From: Homarus americanus
Taxonomy: Eukaryota > Arthropoda > Malacostraca > Decapoda > Nephropidae
Length of the DNA: 64,000 nucleotides
Reading direction: 5' to 3'
Assembly (NCBI RefSeq): GCF_018991925.1
Contig: NW_024732384.1
Coordinates: forward strand, 270,001-334,000
Shown: in pieces, positions 22,690-36,029 of the stretch
How positions within the stretch are numbered: the first letter of the stretch is position 1
How the letters are laid out: each line of letters begins with the position of its first letter
Position numbers and translations under genes: made by a program
The notes under the pieces: generated by a model
Databases searched by the model: none
What the model was told of the DNA's origin: nothing
Seen by the model: the letters and a program-made list of their open reading frames with translations, nothing else

Positions 22690-25196
22690 TAACGACCTAT
22701 ACTGTCTATATTCACCTGCACTGTCTTTATTCACCTGCACTGTCTATATACACCTGCACTGTCTCTATTCACCTGCACTGTCCATATACTGCACTCTATA
22801 TACACCTGCACTGTCTATATTCACCTGCACTGTCCATATACCTACTCTATATACACCTGCACTGTCTATATACACCTGCACTGTCATATACACCTGCACT
22901 GTCTATATACACCTGCACTGTCTATATACACCTGCACTGTCTTATACACCTGTACTGTCTATATACACACTGTCTATATACACACTGTCTATATACACCT
23001 GCTGTCTATATACACCTGCACTGTCTCTATACACCTGCACTGTCTATATACACCTGCACTGTCTATATACACCTGCACTGTCCATATACACCTGCACTGT
23101 CTATATACACCTGCCTGTCTATATACACACCTACTGTCTATATACACCTGCTGTATATACACCTACTGTCTATATACACCTACTGTCTATATACACCTGA
23201 CTGTCTATATACACTATACTGTCTATATACACCTGCACTGTCTATATACACCTGCACTGTCTATATACACCTCACTGTCTATATACACCTGCACTGTCTC
23301 TATACACCTGCACTGTCTCTATACACTCTGCACTCTATATACACCTGCACTGTCTATATACACCTGCACTGTCTATATACACCTGCACTGTCTATATACA
23401 CCTCCACTTCCCTGCACTCTATACACCTCCTGTCTATATACACCTCCACTGTCTATACACCTGCACTGTCTATATACACCTCCCTGTCTATATACACCTC
23501 CACTGTCTATACACCTACTGTCTATATACACCTCCACTGTCTATATACACCTGCACTCTATATACACCTCCACTGTCTATATACACCTCCACTGTCTATA
23601 TACACCTGCACTCTATACACCTCCACTGTCTATACACCTCCACTGTCTATATACACCTGCACTCTATATACACCTCCACCTATATACACCTCCACTGTCT
23701 ATATACACCTGCCTGTCTATACACCTGCTTACACCTGCACTGTCTATATACACCTGCACTGTCTATATACACCTGCACTGTCATATACACCTGTCTATAT
23801 ACACCTGCACTGTCTATATACACCTGCACTGTCTATATACACCTGCTGTCTATATACCTACTGTCTATACACCTGCACTGTCTATATACACCTATACTGT
23901 CTATATACACCTGCACTGTCTATATACACCTGCACTGTCTATATACACCTGCACTGTCTATATACACACTGCACTGTCTATATACCTCTGTCTATTACCT
24001 GCACTGTCTATATACACCACTGTCTATATACACCTGCACTGTCTATACCTACTGTCTTATTACCTGCACTGTCTATATACACCTCCACTGTCTATATACA
24101 CCTGCACTGTCTATATACACCTCCACTGTCTATATACACCTGCACTGTCTATATACACCTGCACTGTCTATATACACCTCCACTGTCTATATACACCTGC
24201 ACTGTCTATATACACCTCCACTGTCTATACACCTCCTGTCTACTTATATACACCTGTCATTAATTATAATCTGTATCTCTTTTACACACTGTCTATATAC
24301 ACCTGCACTGTCTATATACACCTGCACTGTCTACATACACTGTCTATATACACCTGCACTGTTACCACCTGTCTATATACACCTGCACTGTCTATATACA
24401 CCTCCCACTGTCTATATACACCTGCACTGTCTATATACCTGCACTGCTCACACACTGTCTATATACACCCTGCTGCAACTACTGTCTATATACACCTGCA
24501 CTGTCTATATACACCTGCACTGTCTATATACACCTCCACTGTCTATATACACCTGCACTGTCTATACACCTCCACTGTCTATATACACCTGCACTGTATA
24601 CACCTCTGTCTATACACACTGTCTATATACACCTGTCTATATACACCTCCACTGTCTATATCACTGTTCACTGCTGTCTATATACACCTCCACTGTCTAT
24701 ATACACCTGCACTGTCTATATACACCTGCACTGTCTATACACCTCCACTGTCTATATACACCTGCACTGTCTATATACACCTGCACTGTCTATATACACC
24801 TCCCTGTCTATACACCTCCACTGTCCTGCACTGTCTATATACACCTGCACTGTCTACACCTGCCTGTCTATATACACCTGCACTGTCTATATTCACCTAC
24901 TGTCTATATACACCTGCACTGTCCATATACCTGCACCTATATACACCTGCACTGTCTCTATACACCTGCACTGTCTCTATACACCTGCACTGTCTCTACA
25001 CCTGCACTGTCTATATACACCTGTCTCTATACACCTGCACTGTCCATATACACCTGTTATCACGTCTCTATACACCACTGTCCATACACCTGCTGTCTTA
25101 TACACCTCCACCTGCTGTCCTTATACACCTCTATACACACCTGCACTGTCCATATACACCTGCACTCTATATACACCTGCACTGTCCATACACAAT
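22690..25196. repeat. 2.5-kb minisatellite, unit TATATACACCTGCACTGTC
   Basis: More than 120 copies of a 19-20 bp unit with GCACTG/CCACTG variants and many one- to five-base deletions. There is one interruption of non-repeat sequence near 24255-24285. Confidence 0.93.
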
Positions 25197-25351
25197 ATAA
25201 TCTTGTACACTGAGAACACTAAATAAATCTCTACCATTTACATTAAAGAAACTCGATACAATTTATTGTTATTTTTACAATACCTTTGAGAATCGGTCAG
25301 CGGGAGGGTGTAGTTGTCTCAGGTAGTGGCGTGGTGGAACTCCTTTAATAG

Positions 25352-25748
25352 TTGACATTATCTCAAATTGTCTCTCTCAGGTCATTCTCTCAGGTGTCTC
25401 TCTCAGGTCATTTCTCCTCATGTCTCTCTCAGGTCATTCCTAAGTGTCTCAGGTCATTCTCTCAAGCGTCTCTCTCAGGTCATTCTCTCAAGTGTCTCTC
25501 AGGTCATTCTCTCAAGTGTCTCAGGTCATTCCCTCAAGCGTCTCTCTCAGGTCATTCTCTTAAGTGTCTCAGGTCTTCTCTCAAGTGTCTCAGGTCATTC
25601 CTCAAGCGTCTCTCTCGGTCATTCCTAAAGTGTCTCTCAGGTCATTCTCTCCATCTCTCTCAGGTCATTCTCCAAGTGTCTCTCAGGTCATTCTCTTAAG
25701 TGTCTCAGGTCATTCTCTCAAGTGTCTCTCAGGTCATTCTCTTACCTC
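25352..25748. repeat. Minisatellite, unit CTCAGGTCATTCTCTCAAGTGTCT
   Basis: About 16 units of 21-25 bp. Open frames here are repeat by-products. Confidence 0.9.
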
Positions 25749-26358
25749 ACCGACCATCTAGAGACCAACCTGTTCCCAAAGTTCTCTCTCCTACCCCCGC
25801 ACCCCCCTCTCACCCCTTCCCCCTCTCCCCCTCCCTTCCCCTCTCACCCCCCTCCCTTCCTCCACCCCCCCCACCTTGGACGATCAGGAAGAGTTTGTAG
25901 GACCTTGTCAAGTTTACCTGTTGAACACGATCACACCTGAGCTCCCGGCCACACCTGTCTTGTATTTCCTGATGATCACTTGGTACTGTAGCCACCTGGG
26001 GTTACTGTACCTGTACTTTATAACCCGATCTGTACCTGTAACCTGATATGTACCTGTATTAGTGCCTCTGACTATACCTTAACGCTGATGGCACCCTTGG
26101 CACTCTGTGGCATCGTGTGTGTGTGTACACACATAGGGAACAGCGCCCTGCTGAATGTGTGGAGGTTGGTGATGGGGAGGGAGGGAGTGGTGGAGGTTGG
26201 TTGGTGGTGATGGGGGAGGGAGGGAATGGTGGAGGAAATACCTGGAGACTGTGTGTGCTTCTGGTGTGTTGGTGTGCGTGCAGTTGGGAGGGATGAGGGA
26301 GGAAATACCAGGCATAGGTAGAGGTAAAAGAATGATAACTTATAGTGCTGTTTCTAGC

Positions 26359-27352
<994 letters not shown>

Positions 27353-27428
27353 TAATTGGTAATGCGATGTCGTTTTGTACTTGAGAATAATAATGGTGGT
27401 AGTATGAGGATTACTGTTGATATTAGCG

Positions 27429-27520
27429 TGATAGCTACTTATGTATTAGGATATTTAATTTTAAGGTAATAAAATGGCGGCGAAGGTGTGGCTATTGGGA
27501 GAGGCTGGAGGTCACTTAAT
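27429..27520 (+). mobile_element. 5'-truncated copy of the 56.3-57.4 kb retroelement (3' tail only)
   Basis: Nearly identical to the reverse complement of 56281-56388. The short reading frame starting MAAKVWLLGEAGG belongs to the repeat and occurs in both copies, so it is not a host gene. Confidence 0.65.
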
Positions 27521-27679
27521 AAAAAAAGTCCAACGCGAATTTCAGAGAGGTGTAGTTAAGCCGAGGTTAACCACGGGGGTGTTTTACTTCACTGTTGTCA
27601 TCTGTTTACCTGCCACCACCTCTACTACTACTACGTGGAGGAGGAAAGGTATTGGGAAAAAGGGTAGTTCCTTATAAAC

Positions 27680-27990
27680 CTGGGGAGGAGACTGGAGGGG
27701 TGAGGGGAGGAAGAGTGTTGGGGTGTGTGTGGGGGGTGAGGGAGGGAGGGAGGAAGGAAGGTAGTGTTGTGGCGTGTTGTGATAATTGTGGTTTGGGTGG
27801 TAGTAGTTTGATGCTACTTAGAGGGAGGAGGGTGGGGGTGAAGGGGAGAGGGGGATTGAGGTCTGTGCTGTCTTTTAGGCCCTCCAACCCCACCCCCACG
27901 ATCACCCCACCCCCATACCCCACCATCACCCCCCATACCCCCACCATCACCCCCCACCCCACACTACCATCACCACCTAACTCAGTCAGT
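27680..27990. repeat. G-rich then CACC-rich low complexity
   Basis: GGAGGGAGG to about 27860, then CCCCACCATCACC to 27975. Confidence 0.75.
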
Positions 27991-28160
27991 CTTATATAAT
28001 ATCTTCGTGTACAGTAGGTTACCAATTTTATGTGAATATGTGGTGGGGGCAGGTAATTGGGTAGGTGCCTGATGAATGGGATAGGTGAAGGGCACGCGCC
28101 AGGTGTAGTGGTGGTGGTGTTGAATTATTTGTTGGTCAGTGTGTAGGTTGTGGTGTATGG

Positions 28161-28165
<5 letters not shown>

Positions 28166-28216
<51 letters not shown>
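28166..28216. repeat. (CT)n microsatellite
   Basis: Pure CT run. Confidence 0.95.
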
Positions 28217-28218
<2 letters not shown>

Positions 28219-28328
28219 ATCTTCCTCCTCCTCCTCTTCCCTTCGTGCTCAGTGGATAGTCAGTATTTTTTTTTCCACCACCCAACCAAACCTGTTCCAA
28301 CACAACGAATCCCAACTTGGCCTTTTTT

Positions 28329-28600
28329 GTGCTACTCTGTCGGGTTCAGTGGTTCACCCCGGGTACTGAAACCACCCAGATTAAACCCTACTCTCTTGGG
28401 TTCAGTGGTTCACCCCGGGTACTGAAACCACCCAGATTAAACCCTACTCTCTTGGGTTCAGTGGTTCACCCCGGGTACTGAAACCACCCAGATTAAACCC
28501 TACTCTCTTGGGTTCAGTGGTTCACCCCGGGTACTGAAACCACCCAGATTAAACCCTACTCTCTTGGGTTCAGTGGTTCACCTAGATTAAACCCAGAATA
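28329..28600. repeat. 57-bp tandem repeat with an internal hairpin
   Basis: Four nearly identical full units plus a partial. Each contains GGTTCAGT and, 14 bases on, ACTGAAACC as inverted arms around a CACCCCGGGT loop. Confidence 0.92.
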
Positions 28601-28840
28601 ATTCACATGAGTGATGTTTATAAAAGGTTGGTTTATAAAAGGTTGGTCTACACAGCGTGTCATTGAAGGTTAATTAAGGTAAGGTACTGTAATTAGTGTA
28701 CCTGTACTGTTCTCACCTAAACATTTACCTGTACTAACAAAATTTATACTTTAACTAGACTAATTAGGTTACGTTAGGGTGTTTACTCGTCAGGTAAGCT
28801 ACTAGAGTGGCTAATCTTCAGGTGATGTTCTTAGGTTAAC

Positions 28841-29062
28841 AGCAAGAGGTGTTGTGTGGAAAAGCAGGTGTCTCAGGTGTTGTGTGGAGAGGCAGGTGTG
28901 TCCCAGGTGTTGTGTGGAGAGGCAGGTGTGTCCCAGGTGTTGTGTGGAGAGGCAGGTGTGTCGCAGGTGTTGTGTGGAGAGGCAGGTGTGTCCCAGGTTT
29001 TGTGTGGAGAAGCAGGTGTGTCCCAGGTTTTGTGTGGAGAGGCAGGTGTGTCCCAGGTGTTC
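28841..29062. repeat. 30-bp minisatellite, unit GTTGTGTGGAGAGGCAGGTGTGTCCCAGGT
   Basis: Seven units. The period of ten codons leaves several frames open on both strands. Confidence 0.92.
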
Positions 29063-29350
29063 ACACTGATTAGTTACCGTGACCAGGTGAAGGTGGTGTG
29101 TGGTTGCAGGTCGAGACAGACAAGTGCCGGCCATCAGCACGGATCACAACAACTTGAGCACCGTTACTTTCCTTAACTGGTTGGCTAATGTACCTCACAC
29201 ACACACACACACACAATTCCCCTGTTAGTATCAAGTGCGTGAGTCCTTCTTGGGAGGTGTATTTAAGTGCTCGTTAAGTGGTTGTTAAGTGGTAGTCAAG
29301 AGGTCATATGGATGATTTCCTCCAACACTGACCAACCAGGGTGTGTTGTG

Positions 29351-29352
<2 letters not shown>

Positions 29353-29431
<79 letters not shown>

Positions 29432-29432
29432 T
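29353..29432. repeat. (ATT)n microsatellite
   Basis: About 26 triplets. Confidence 0.96.
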
Positions 29433-29494
29433 CTGCTGTCACTTTCTAATTCCTCTTCTTATCTTGATTCCTTTTGACCAAGTTTCTTGCTTCG

Positions 29495-29562
29495 TGTGTG
29501 TGTGTGTGTGTGTGTGTGTGAGGGTCAGTAAACACACACACACACACACACACACACAAACC
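29495..29562. repeat. (GT)n facing (CA)n
   Basis: GT run and CA run separated by 12 bases (AGGGTCAGTAAA), a potential stem-loop. Confidence 0.9.
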
Positions 29563-29854
29563 TGTTTTACTTGCTACATCTCACACGCCCTCCTCCCGCC
29601 TTCTCTTTTACCACCACCTCATTCTACCTCTTCTTCCTCCTGTTCCTACCTCTTCCTTTTCTTCTTCCTTCACGCACTTCTCCTCCTCCTCACCACAAGA
29701 CACTACAGTAGGCAGCACAAGGAGCAGCTGACCCCCCATAAATCGTCTACCCTCATACGCGTGGATTTTCCTTTTATTCCTTGAAGTCCCTGGGGGGGGG
29801 GGGGGTCGTTAGTATTATCAGTTATCACCATAAGTGGAAGAAGGAGGATAGGTG

Positions 29855-29969
29855 AGGGAGGAGGAGGAGGAGGAGGAGGAGGAGGAGGAGGAGGAGGAGG
29901 AGATGGAGGAGGAGGAGAGGAGGAAACATGAGGAACGTGTTCAAAGTGTGTCTCTTCAGGGTGGGTGTG

Positions 29970-30018
<49 letters not shown>
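29855..30018. repeat. (GGA)n and (GA)n purine tracts
   Basis: GGA at about 29856-29920, GA at about 29974-30018. Confidence 0.92.
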
Positions 30019-30021
<3 letters not shown>

Positions 30022-30349
30022 CGTGCTTAAAAGAAAGTGTAAGCAAATATATAAACAGTATGTTTGTGAGATAAAAGTGAGAGAACTAGCTTAAAACTGC
30101 TACCCTCTGTGGACCAATCAGATACTTTCTCACATTATCAGGGGAGAAAGAGATAGGTAGGGGAGGAGGGGGAGAAGGGAAGAAAAGGGGAGGGGGGGAG
30201 AGGGGGAGGTAGGAGGGCAGGGAGAGAGAAAATATGTACCGCGAGCTTTGAGAATGTGTTACTTGGGTCTCCTATCTGAGAGAAAAATTAAACCTACGAG
30301 GCTTTTAAGAATTTTTTTTTACTTTTTTGTCGTAGCTGAAGGAAATGGA

Positions 30350-30460
<111 letters not shown>

Positions 30461-30559
30461 CATTAGGATCTTGATTGCTGAGTCTGCCACTTGCTTAGCT
30501 AGTTGTCTCTCGTCGACTGTCTCCCCTCTCACCAAGGCGGAAAACTGCATCCACTTCCA

Positions 30560-30822
30560 ACCCCCCCTCTCTTCCCCCCACTCTCTTTCCCCCACTCCCC
30601 CTCCCTTCCCTCTCTTCCCCCCCCCTCCCCCCCTTCCCCCCACTCTCTTCCCCCATCCCCACTCCCCTCTCTTCCCCCACTCCCTCTCTTCCCCCCCCCC
30701 TCCCTCTCTCTTCCCCCCACTCCCCCCCTCTCTTCCCCCACTCCCTCTTCCCCCCCCCTCTCATCCCCCACTCCCTCTCTTCCCCCACTCCCCTCTCCCC
30801 CTCCCCCCTCCCCCCCCCCGAA
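30560..30822. repeat. C-rich pyrimidine minisatellite, unit CTCTCTTCCCCCACTCCC
   Basis: About 15 units, almost G-free on the plus strand. Confidence 0.88.
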
Positions 30823-31026
30823 TTTTATCTTTCAAAAGCGATAAGTATATTTTTCATGCGTTAATAATAATAATAATCAGAAACAGGAAGGATGACTAGT
30901 GATATCAGATGCAATGTTTATATCTTTTGTTTTTTTTTCGTAATATTGGGAAAAATATGATGTTAGCCATGTCGTGTTTACCGGAACTACGGGATTAATT
31001 CTTCTACGCCCTGTTAGGTGGTGGCC

Positions 31027-31069
<43 letters not shown>
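31027..31069. repeat. (GT)n microsatellite
   Basis: Pure GT run. Confidence 0.95.
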
Positions 31070-31075
<6 letters not shown>

Positions 31076-31322
31076 CCTTTAGCAGTGGGGTGGGAGGTGA
31101 CAGGTAAACAAACAAACAGGGCAGTGTTTGTGGGTTGGTGTTAGTGATAGGAGCGGTGACGGTGTTGGTGATGGCCTGGTGGGTGTACTGTATGTGTATC
31201 AGGAACTACCGGAAGCCCCCCCTCCCTCCCCCACCCCCACTTGAGTTCCCCTCCACCTCCCATGACACCCTCCCCGCACGTTATTGTGTTGTTTTCTGGC
31301 GCCTGTTAATGATGTAGGAGGG

Positions 31323-31520
31323 CGCCACCACCACCACCACCCCTATCACCACCACCACCACCACCCCTATCACCACCACCAACCCCCTATCACCACCACC
31401 ACCACCACCACCACCCCACCACCGCCACCAACCCCTATCACCGCCACCAACCCCTATCACCACCCACCCACCAACCCCTACCACCACCACCACCACCACC
31501 CCGTATCACCACCACCACTC
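31323..31520. repeat. CCA-rich array, unit CACCACCACCCCTAT
   Basis: Irregular CCA/CCCTAT units. The following 31525-31800 shows no gene. Confidence 0.88.
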
Positions 31521-31818
31521 TCTTTAGGTTCCCAAATCATTATCCCACAACTAATAATTTAACCCCACACTTATCTTACGACCAAAAGTTTGATTTATAT
31601 TGGGACAAAAAATTGGATTCTCAAAAGTATCTTAATATCACTTACGACTTTTTTGGTAGTCCATCTTTGTGGCGCAGCTTACGTTCCTATTTTCTTCCTC
31701 TTAACCAAGGACTGGATACTTAGAAGGACTTATACCTTGCGTTAGGTTTTTCTATACCTGGGGTCATATTGTTGGCAGTTTGTCGTGATAGTTTTCCCTG
31801 TATAATGGATTTGAAGAG

Positions 31819-31835
31819 TGTGTGTGTGTGTGTGC

Positions 31836-31921
<86 letters not shown>
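31819..31921. repeat. (GT)n-(GC)n-(GT)n alternating purine-pyrimidine tract
   Basis: GT run, GCGCGCGCGCGCGCGC at about 31833-31850, then a long GT run. Confidence 0.95.
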
Positions 31922-31923
<2 letters not shown>

Positions 31924-32039
31924 ACCATCATCTGTCTTAAGTACATAACCAGGTGACACTAATCAAGGTGTGAAGGGAACAACTTCAACCAGGACTACCT
32001 GACTCTTCCTACCTGCGCTCTGCATGTTGGGTTGTTACT

Positions 32040-32110
32040 CTAACCTAACCTAACATAACCTAATCTAACCTAAACCCAACCTAACCTAGCATAACCTAAC
32101 CCAACCCAAA
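32040..32110. repeat. CCTAA-like tract
   Basis: CCTAACCTAACATAACCTAA and variants. Confidence 0.8.
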
Positions 32111-32299
32111 CGAACAGCGTCCCTCCAAGAGCTTCTCACCATACTGATGATGAGCTATAGTGAAGCCTGGTGAGGGGGCAGTAGAGTCACCATCTCACCT
32201 GTACTGTACATTGATGCTGCTATATTAGTGATGGTGAAGCATGGTGTTGTTTGTGTCATCATTAAGACTTGGTGGTGGGTGGGTGAAGACAGGCAGGTT

Positions 32300-32712
32300 C
32301 ACCATCATCCAGGGTCACCATCATCCAGGGTCACCATCATCCAGGGTCACTATCATCCAGGGTCACCATCTTCCAGGGTTACCATAAACCGGGTCACCAT
32401 TAACCAGGGTCACCATTAACCAGGGTCACCATCATCCAGGGTCACCATCAACCAGGGTCACCATTAACCAGGGGTCACCATTAACCAGGGTCACCATCTT
32501 CCAGGGTCACCATCAACCAGGGTCACCATAAACCATGGTCACCATTAACCAGGGTCACCATCATCCAGGGTCACCATCTTCCAGGGTCACCATAAACCAG
32601 GGTCACCATCTTCCAGGGTCACCATAAACCAGGGTCACCATCTTCCAGGGTCACCATAAACCAGGGTCACCATTAACCAGGGTCACCATCTTCCAGGGTC
32701 ACCATCTCACCA
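32300..32712. repeat. Minisatellite, unit CACCATCATCCAGGGT
   Basis: About 25 units of 15-17 bp in three variants (ATCATCC, ATTAACC/ATAAACC, ATCTTCC). Confidence 0.92.
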
Positions 32713-32862
32713 TCACCAAGTGGTGGTTGGGGGAGGAAGGACTCGCCTAGATAATGTATTGTGACAGACGAGGGTTTATGGACGCAAGAAGTAATTAAAA
32801 AAAGTAATGATGTAATTAGAATTAATGTAGTTATGCTAATTAGGGGTGCTTTTGGGGGGGGG

Positions 32863-33061
32863 TGACGTCACGGTGATGAAGGTTGATGGTGATCGCGGCT
32901 GGTGATGATGGTGACGTCACTAAGAGGTTGGAGAAGTCAGTAAGCGGGTGGTGACGTCAGTAAGCGGGTGGTGACGTCACTAAGGAGGCTGGAGAAGTCA
33001 GTAAGCGGGTGGTGACGTCACTAAGGAGGCTGGAGAAGTCAGTAAGCGGGTGGTGACGTCA
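32863..33061. repeat. 41-bp tandem repeat carrying six TGACGTCA (CRE) palindromes
   Basis: TGACGTCA at 32863, 32912, 32952, 32972, 33013 and 33054. The repeated context is GGAGAAGTCAGTAAGCGGGT then GGTGACGTCACTAAGGAGGC. Confidence 0.9.
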
Positions 33062-33189
33062 GGTGGGAGGGAGTAGTGTAGGTTAATAAGACACTTGTTT
33101 ACGAGTGTACACACACAAATCTCGGTCGCATCCTGTGTTGGAGACATTTTTTGGTGGTGGGAATTATCCAGGATGGTAGCCGGCACGTG

Positions 33190-33262
33190 GTGGTTGGGGG
33201 TGATAGTGGTGGTTGGGGTGATAGTGGTGGTGGTTGGGGTGATAGTGGTAGGAGTGGTGGTT
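33190..33262. repeat. GGTGGTTGGGGTGATAGT repeats
   Basis: About four units. Confidence 0.85.
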
Positions 33263-33404
33263 CAGAGATGGTTGTGGTTGGGTGATGGTAGTTTAAAGCA
33301 GGGATGAGTCAAGTGTGTAAGTACAGCCCCACAGTACTTGAAAAATTTAATTCATTTCAATAATGTTTTAGCTAAGTAATGTTTACTTTTGTTTTGAGGG
33401 ACTT

Positions 33405-34320
33405 TGTGCGTGCGTGTGTGTACACTTCGGCCTTGAGGTGAATGTACGTAATACTCAGATTCTCTCCCAGTCTGCCCCTGGTTTAGCCACACCACCATCC
33501 ATCCAGCTTAACGGTACTACCCTCTCTAATGTTACCCACGTTCAGTATCTCGGCTCCCACCTGTCCACCACCGCGGACATCGATGAAGAGATTCAGCATC
33601 GGATCAGATGTTCATCTCACGCCTTGGGCGTACCCGTGTGTTCAGCTGTAGTTAGCTGAAATTATCTACAAAGTTACACGTATATCCAGCAGTGGTCCTC
33701 CCCACCCTGCTATATGGCAGCGAGACATGGGTCACATTCAGGAGGCACCTCAAGGCACTTGAAAACTTTCACCAACGTGGTCTATGTTCCATCCTCCGAG
33801 TTCGCCGGGAAGACAAGAGAACAAATGCCAGTATTCTCGCTGACACCAACTGTAGGAGCATCGAGGCTACCATTATCCATGAACAACTACGATGGACTGG
33901 CCATGTTACCCGCCAAAGCAGCTACTTTACAGTCACCTAACGAATAGTAAACGTAACGCCGGCGGGACAACTGAAAAGGTATAGGGATAGTCTTAAGATA
34001 AACCTGGGAGACGATTACTCCGCACCATAACACTTGGAGGAGCACCACACAAGAAGGTGTCAATAATTTCCAGTTAGTCTCACTGCGTAACTAGGCAGAC
34101 AACCGCTAGCGCTGGAAAGACAGATAAGCGCCAACGCCGGAAAGAAGCTGCCGCCGCCCCTCCTGCACTAGATGTAGCCCTCCACATGTGCAACATCTGT
34201 GATCGACCCTGCCGGTCCCGTATCGGCCTCTTTAGTCACCTCAGAACTCACCAACCTAGGTGACAGCCTTAATGACTCATATCATTGTATCATAGCTGGA
34301 TGATCGTCATACTCGATTCC
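33405..34320 (+). pseudogene. Non-LTR retrotransposon with C-terminal zinc finger (family D), decayed
   Basis: Fragments in several frames: FGLEVNVRNTQILSQ, HVQYLGSHLSTTADIDEEIQ, LPTLLYGSETWVTFRRHLKA, LENFHQRGLCSILRVRREDK, SIEATIIHEQLRWTGHVTR. At 34189-34263 lies CNICDRPCRSRIGLFSHLRT then HQPR and a stop, a classic C-x2-C-x12-H-x3-H finger. The order RT thumb, LLYGSETW block, LRWTGHV block, C-terminal C2H2 finger is typical of a widespread invertebrate non-LTR group. Several frameshifts and stops separate the pieces. The 3' UTR ends in a (TAG)n tail at 34333-34354. It is 5'-truncated and dead. Confidence 0.85.
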
Positions 34321-34332
34321 GAGTGACAGCAA

Positions 34333-34378
34333 AGTAGTAGTAGTAGTAGTAGTGCGTGTGTGTGTGTGTGTGTGTGTG
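34333..34378. repeat. (TAG)n then (GT)n at the family D tail
   Basis: The trinucleotide run starts directly after the retrotransposon 3' end and probably grew from its tail. Confidence 0.8.
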
Positions 34379-34497
34379 CACTACGCCGTACACAAGGACT
34401 GGTGGATCGGGGGAGGATATCCTGTCTTGGTTCGTCTCTTGACTTAAATATAACTTAATCGGGTTTTTACCACAAGTGAACTGTGTGTTTATAACAC

Positions 34498-35685
34498 TCT
34501 TCATGTTGTTGTTGTTGTTTATAAGACTCTTCATGTTGTTGTTGTTGTTTATAAGACTCTTCATGTTGTTGTTGTTGTTTATAAGACTCTTCATGTTGTT
34601 GTTGTTGTTTATAAGACTCTTCATGTTGTTATTGTTGTTTATAAGACTCTTCATGTTGTTGTTGTTATTGTTTATAAGACTCTTCATGTTGTTGTTGTTG
34701 TTTATAAGACTCTTCATGTTGTTATTGTTGTTTATAAGACTCTTCATGTTGTTATTGTTGTTTATAAGACTCTTCATGTTGTTATTGTTGTTTATAAGAC
34801 TCTTCGTGTTGTTATTGTTGTTTATAAGACTCTTCGTGTTGTTATTGTTGTTTATAAGACTCTTCGTGTTGTTATTGTTGTTTATAAGACTCATGTTGTT
34901 ATTGTTGTTTATAAGACTCTTCGTGTTGTTATTGTTGTTTATAAGACTCTTCATGTTGTTGTTGTTGTTTATAAGACTCATGTTGTTATTGTTGTGTATA
35001 AGACTTCGTGTTATTGTTGTTTATAAGACTCTTCATGTTGTTATTGTTGTTTATAAGACTCATGTTGTTATTGTTGTGTATAAGACTCTTCATGTTGTTA
35101 TTGTTGTTTATAAGACTCTTCATGTTGTTATTGTTGTTTATAAGACTCCTGTTGTTATTGTTTGTTTATAAGACTCTTCATGTTGTTATTGTTGTTTATA
35201 AGACTCTTCATGTTGTTGTGTTGTTTATAAGACTCTTCATGTTGTTATTGTTTGTTTATAAGACTCTTCATGTTGTTGTTGTTGTTTATAAGACTCTTCA
35301 TGTTGTTATTGTTGTTTATAAGACTCTTCATGTTGTTATTGTTGTTTATAAGACTCTTCATGTTGTTATTGTTGTTTATAAGACTCTTCATGTTGTTATT
35401 ATTGTTTTTATAAGACTCTTCATGTTGTTATTGTTGTTAATAAGACTCTTCATGTTGTTGTTGTTTATAAGACTCTTTCATGTTGTTATTGTTGTTTATA
35501 AGACTCTTCATGTTGTTATTGTTGTTTATAAGACTCTTCATGTTGTTATTGTTGTTTATAAGACTCATGTTGTTATTGTTGTTTATAAGACTCTTCATGT
35601 TGTTATTGTTGTTTATAAGACTCTTCATGTTGTTATTGTTGTTTATAAGACTCCTGTTGTTATTGTTGTTTATAAGATGTAAATT
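34498..35685. repeat. 30-bp minisatellite, unit ATGTTGTTATTGTTGTTTATAAGACTCTTC
   Basis: About 39 copies. The 30-bp period is exactly ten codons, so both strands stay open: MLLLLFIRLF repeats forward and MKSLINNNNN repeats on the reverse. The units are almost identical and are broken into several frames by indels, so no protein is claimed. Confidence 0.93.
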
Positions 35686-35794
35686 ATTTGTTTGTATAAA
35701 TATTTGTTTGTCATTAATGTCAGTATTATCAACTGTTTTTGTTATTGTTCTTGTTGATTTTTTTTACCATTATATTTATCATCATCAACATTGA

Positions 35795-35796
<2 letters not shown>

Positions 35797-35877
<81 letters not shown>

Positions 35878-35935
35878 CACTTATTATTATTATTATTATT
35901 GTTATTGGTGTTATTATTATTATCATTATTATTAA
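35797..35935. repeat. (ATT)n microsatellite, interrupted
   Basis: ATT runs with ATC interruptions. Confidence 0.95.
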
Positions 35936-36029
35936 TACTTATTACCTTCTCTCGTGTGTGTGTAAGATAGCAATGCACATTTAATTAACTTTAATGGACA
36001 ACGCCCACCTGGTCTACGTGCTCAGGTGA

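Noticed and set aside
22690..25196. CRISPR-like array
   Set aside because: Eukaryotic minisatellite; there are no unique spacers and the unit is continuous.
27474..27677. Short gene starting MAAKVWLLGEAGG
   Set aside because: The same segment occurs inverted at 56.3 kb as the 3' tail of a retroelement.
28849..29176. Cys/Gly repeat peptide genes in the 30-bp array
   Set aside because: Several frames on both strands are open by ten-codon periodicity; no signal peptide or splice signals.
34307..34981. Asn-rich repeat protein on the minus strand
   Set aside because: 30-bp minisatellite read in reverse; both strands are equally open.
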